Shown here: piece by piece, positions 63,036 through 64,000 of the stretch
How positions within the stretch are numbered: the stretch's first letter is position 1
Layout of the letters: the number at the start of each line of letters is the position of its first letter
Source: Sphingomonadaceae bacterium
GTDB taxonomy: Bacteria; Pseudomonadota; Alphaproteobacteria; Sphingomonadales; Sphingomonadaceae
Assembly (NCBI GenBank): GCA_009926135.1
Contig: RFPL01000001.1
Coordinates: 186,001-250,000, forward strand
Length of the DNA stretch: 64,000 bases
Direction: 5' to 3'
Translations under genes and position numbers: made by a program
Notes under the pieces: generated by a model
The model's input: only the letters and a program-made list of their open reading frames with translations
Told to the model about the DNA's origin: nothing
Databases searched by the model: none

Positions 63036-63782
63036 ATGACAGAGACCCGTTTTCATGCGCTGCCCGATGGCAGCCGTCTTGCCTTCCGTCGCACGCCCGG
63101 CACTGGCCCGACGCTGGTCTTCCTGCCCGGCTATATGTCCGATATGGCCGGCGGGAAGGCGTGTGCCGTGTTCGACTGGGCTGCTGCCGAAGGGCGGGCC
63201 TGCCTGCTGCTCGATTACTCGGGCTGCGGGGAGAGCGATGGCAGTTTTGCCGATGGCACGCTCAGCCGCTGGCGAGACGAGGTGCTGGCTTTGATCGAGG
63301 CACAGGCGCCGGGGCCAGTGGTGCTGGTCGGCTCGTCCATGGGCGGCTGGCTGATGCTGCTGGTTGCGCTGGCCATGCTGGAGCGAGTCCAGGCGCTGGT
63401 CGGGATCGCCGCCGCGCCGGACTTCACCGACTGGGGCTATGACGCCGCACAGCAGGCGCAATTGGCGGCGGGTGCGACGGTGCTTGAGGACAATCCCTAC
63501 GGTCCGGAGCCGACGCCCACTCATGCGGCCTTCTGGGCCGATGGGCAGTCTCAGCGCTTGCTCGGCGGGCCAATTGCTCTCTCGTGCCCGGTCCGTCTGC
63601 TGCACGGCCAGCGCGATCCCGACGTGCCGTGGGAACTGGCGCTGACCCTCGCTGAACAACTCCATTCGGACGATGTTCAGGTGACCCTGATCAAGGACGG
63701 CGATCACCGCCTCAGCCGCGAGGGCGATATCGCCCTGCTGCTGCGGACGCTTGAAAGTCTCTTTGCTGCGGAGCCGACATGA
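63036..63782 (+). CDS. Alpha/beta hydrolase (serine aminopeptidase-like)
   Basis: 248-aa hydrolase. The catalytic triad can be placed: Ser in VLVGSSMGGWLMLLV (GxSxG), Asp in LHGQRDPDVPW and His in IKDGDHRLSREG. The N-terminal LVFLPGYMSDMAGGKA contains the oxyanion-hole region. It resembles the mammalian ABHD10-like and bacterial thioesterase/peptidase groups; the substrate is unknown. Its stop overlaps the next gene's ATG as ATGA. It diverges from phoD across about 74 bp. Confidence 0.9.
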   Translation: MTETRFHALPDGSRLAFRRTPGTGPTLVFLPGYMSDMAGGKACAVFDWAAAEGRACLLLDYSGCGESDGSFADGTLSRWRDEVLALIEAQAPGPVVLVGSSMGGWLMLLVALAMLERVQALVGIAAAPDFTDWGYDAAQQAQLAAGATVLEDNPYGPEPTPTHAAFWADGQSQRLLGGPIALSCPVRLLHGQRDPDVPWELALTLAEQLHSDDVQVTLIKDGDHRLSREGDIALLLRTLESLFAAEPT

Positions 63783-64000
63783 TCCTTTCCATTCTGCTGC
63801 CGCTCCTTGCCCAGGTCGGCCCCAGCGTCGGCGTCGGGGCTGGCGGTTCGCTGCCTCAGGCGCCGCTCGAAATCCCGCGCAAGAAGACAGAGGCGGCTGC
63901 CCCGACCGCGTCGCTTTCGCAGGCCGCGCAGTGCCGCAAGCTGCTGGCGACCAGCCCGATCGAGGCCGCGGACTATGCCGAGACCTGGCTGGACAGCGCC
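63779..64000 (+). CDS. Secreted protein, 3' end cut by the window edge (TPR-like)
   Basis: The first 74 codons of a gene that runs past the window. It has a short signal peptide (MILSILLPLLAQVGPS), a Pro/Ala-rich linker and QAAQCRKLLATSPIEAADYA, which resembles the first helix of tetratricopeptide repeats seen in sphingomonad periplasmic proteins. Start ATG at 63779 overlaps the hydrolase stop. The TPR call is an inference from a short stretch. Confidence 0.6.
   Translation, partial: MILSILLPLLAQVGPSVGVGAGGSLPQAPLEIPRKKTEAAAPTASLSQAAQCRKLLATSPIEAADYAETWLDSA

Noticed and set aside
61231..63039. 602-aa plus-strand open frame antisense to phoD
   Set aside because: The PhoD motifs are intact on the minus strand, so the plus-strand frame is a shadow. 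It also crosses part of the thrS leader.
1..64000. CRISPR arrays, rRNA genes, complete insertion sequences, prophage genes
   Set aside because: No regularly spaced repeats, rRNA stretches, transposase/integrase motifs or phage structural genes were seen.

Overview
The window is high-GC, densely packed chromosomal DNA with short intergenic gaps and many ATGA/GTGA stop-start overlaps. A single bifunctional Rsh, aerobic HemF, a liu-type leucine operon, a BKACE enzyme and many CoA-dependent catabolic genes point to an alphaproteobacterium of the Sphingomonadales (Novosphingobium/Sphingobium-like). That placement is inferred from gene content and protein style; no marker phylogeny was run.

Layout. 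0-6.3 kb is housekeeping: infC (with a probable AUA start), pdeM, hemF, rsh, a cyclophilin-type PPIase, a zincin-like peptidase and tRNA-Ser(GGA). 6.3-11.4 kb is visibly more AT-rich and starts directly after the tRNA. It holds an orphan XRE/HigA-like protein and a kup-kdpD(short)-kdpE operon, and may be an acquired segment. 11.4-17.3 kb is a catabolic operon (quinone oxidoreductase, TauD/TfdA dioxygenase, BKACE, alpha/beta hydrolase, MFS) divergent from an AraC-type regulator. 17.4-22.3 kb is a LuxR-type regulator divergent from the sulfate activation operon cysD-cysNC-cysQ. 22.4-25.2 kb holds an aldo/keto reductase, a LysR regulator and a pirin. 25.2-32.5 kb is a second minus-strand catabolic cluster (NTF2-like, SDR, sugar isomerase-like, flavin monooxygenase, aldehyde dehydrogenase, D-aminoacylase-like). 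32.6-37.6 kb is the leucine/isovalerate operon (isovaleryl-CoA dehydrogenase, a small membrane protein, both methylcrotonyl-CoA carboxylase subunits). 37.6-42.3 kb is a divergent pair of two-domain fusion proteins for glycan metabolism: glycosyltransferase::UDP-galactopyranose mutase and GH1-like::RmlD-like. 42.4-48.8 kb has a DCC/UbiB-like pair and a molybdenum hydroxylase set with cytochrome c, XdhC and a MobA-like maturation factor. 49.5-57.8 kb has a ferredoxin-reductase-like flavoprotein and a self-contained acyl-CoA degradation operon that includes a (2S)-methylsuccinyl-CoA dehydrogenase homologue and an HTD2/mesaconyl-C4-CoA hydratase-like protein. 57.9-64 kb holds a TauE exporter, thrS, a PhoD-like phosphatase, an alpha/beta hydrolase and a truncated gene.

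The most striking non-coding signal is upstream of thrS. A 24-codon leader ORF carries six threonine codons, five of them consecutive. It is followed by four alternating G-rich/C-rich arms and by a segment complementary to the thrS ribosome-binding region. This looks like a threonine-sensing attenuator. Two other genes (kup and the LuxR-type gene) have their Shine-Dalgarno sequence inside a perfect palindrome, which could act as an operator or as an RNA hairpin. No CRISPR array, rRNA, complete insertion sequence, integrase or replication origin was seen.
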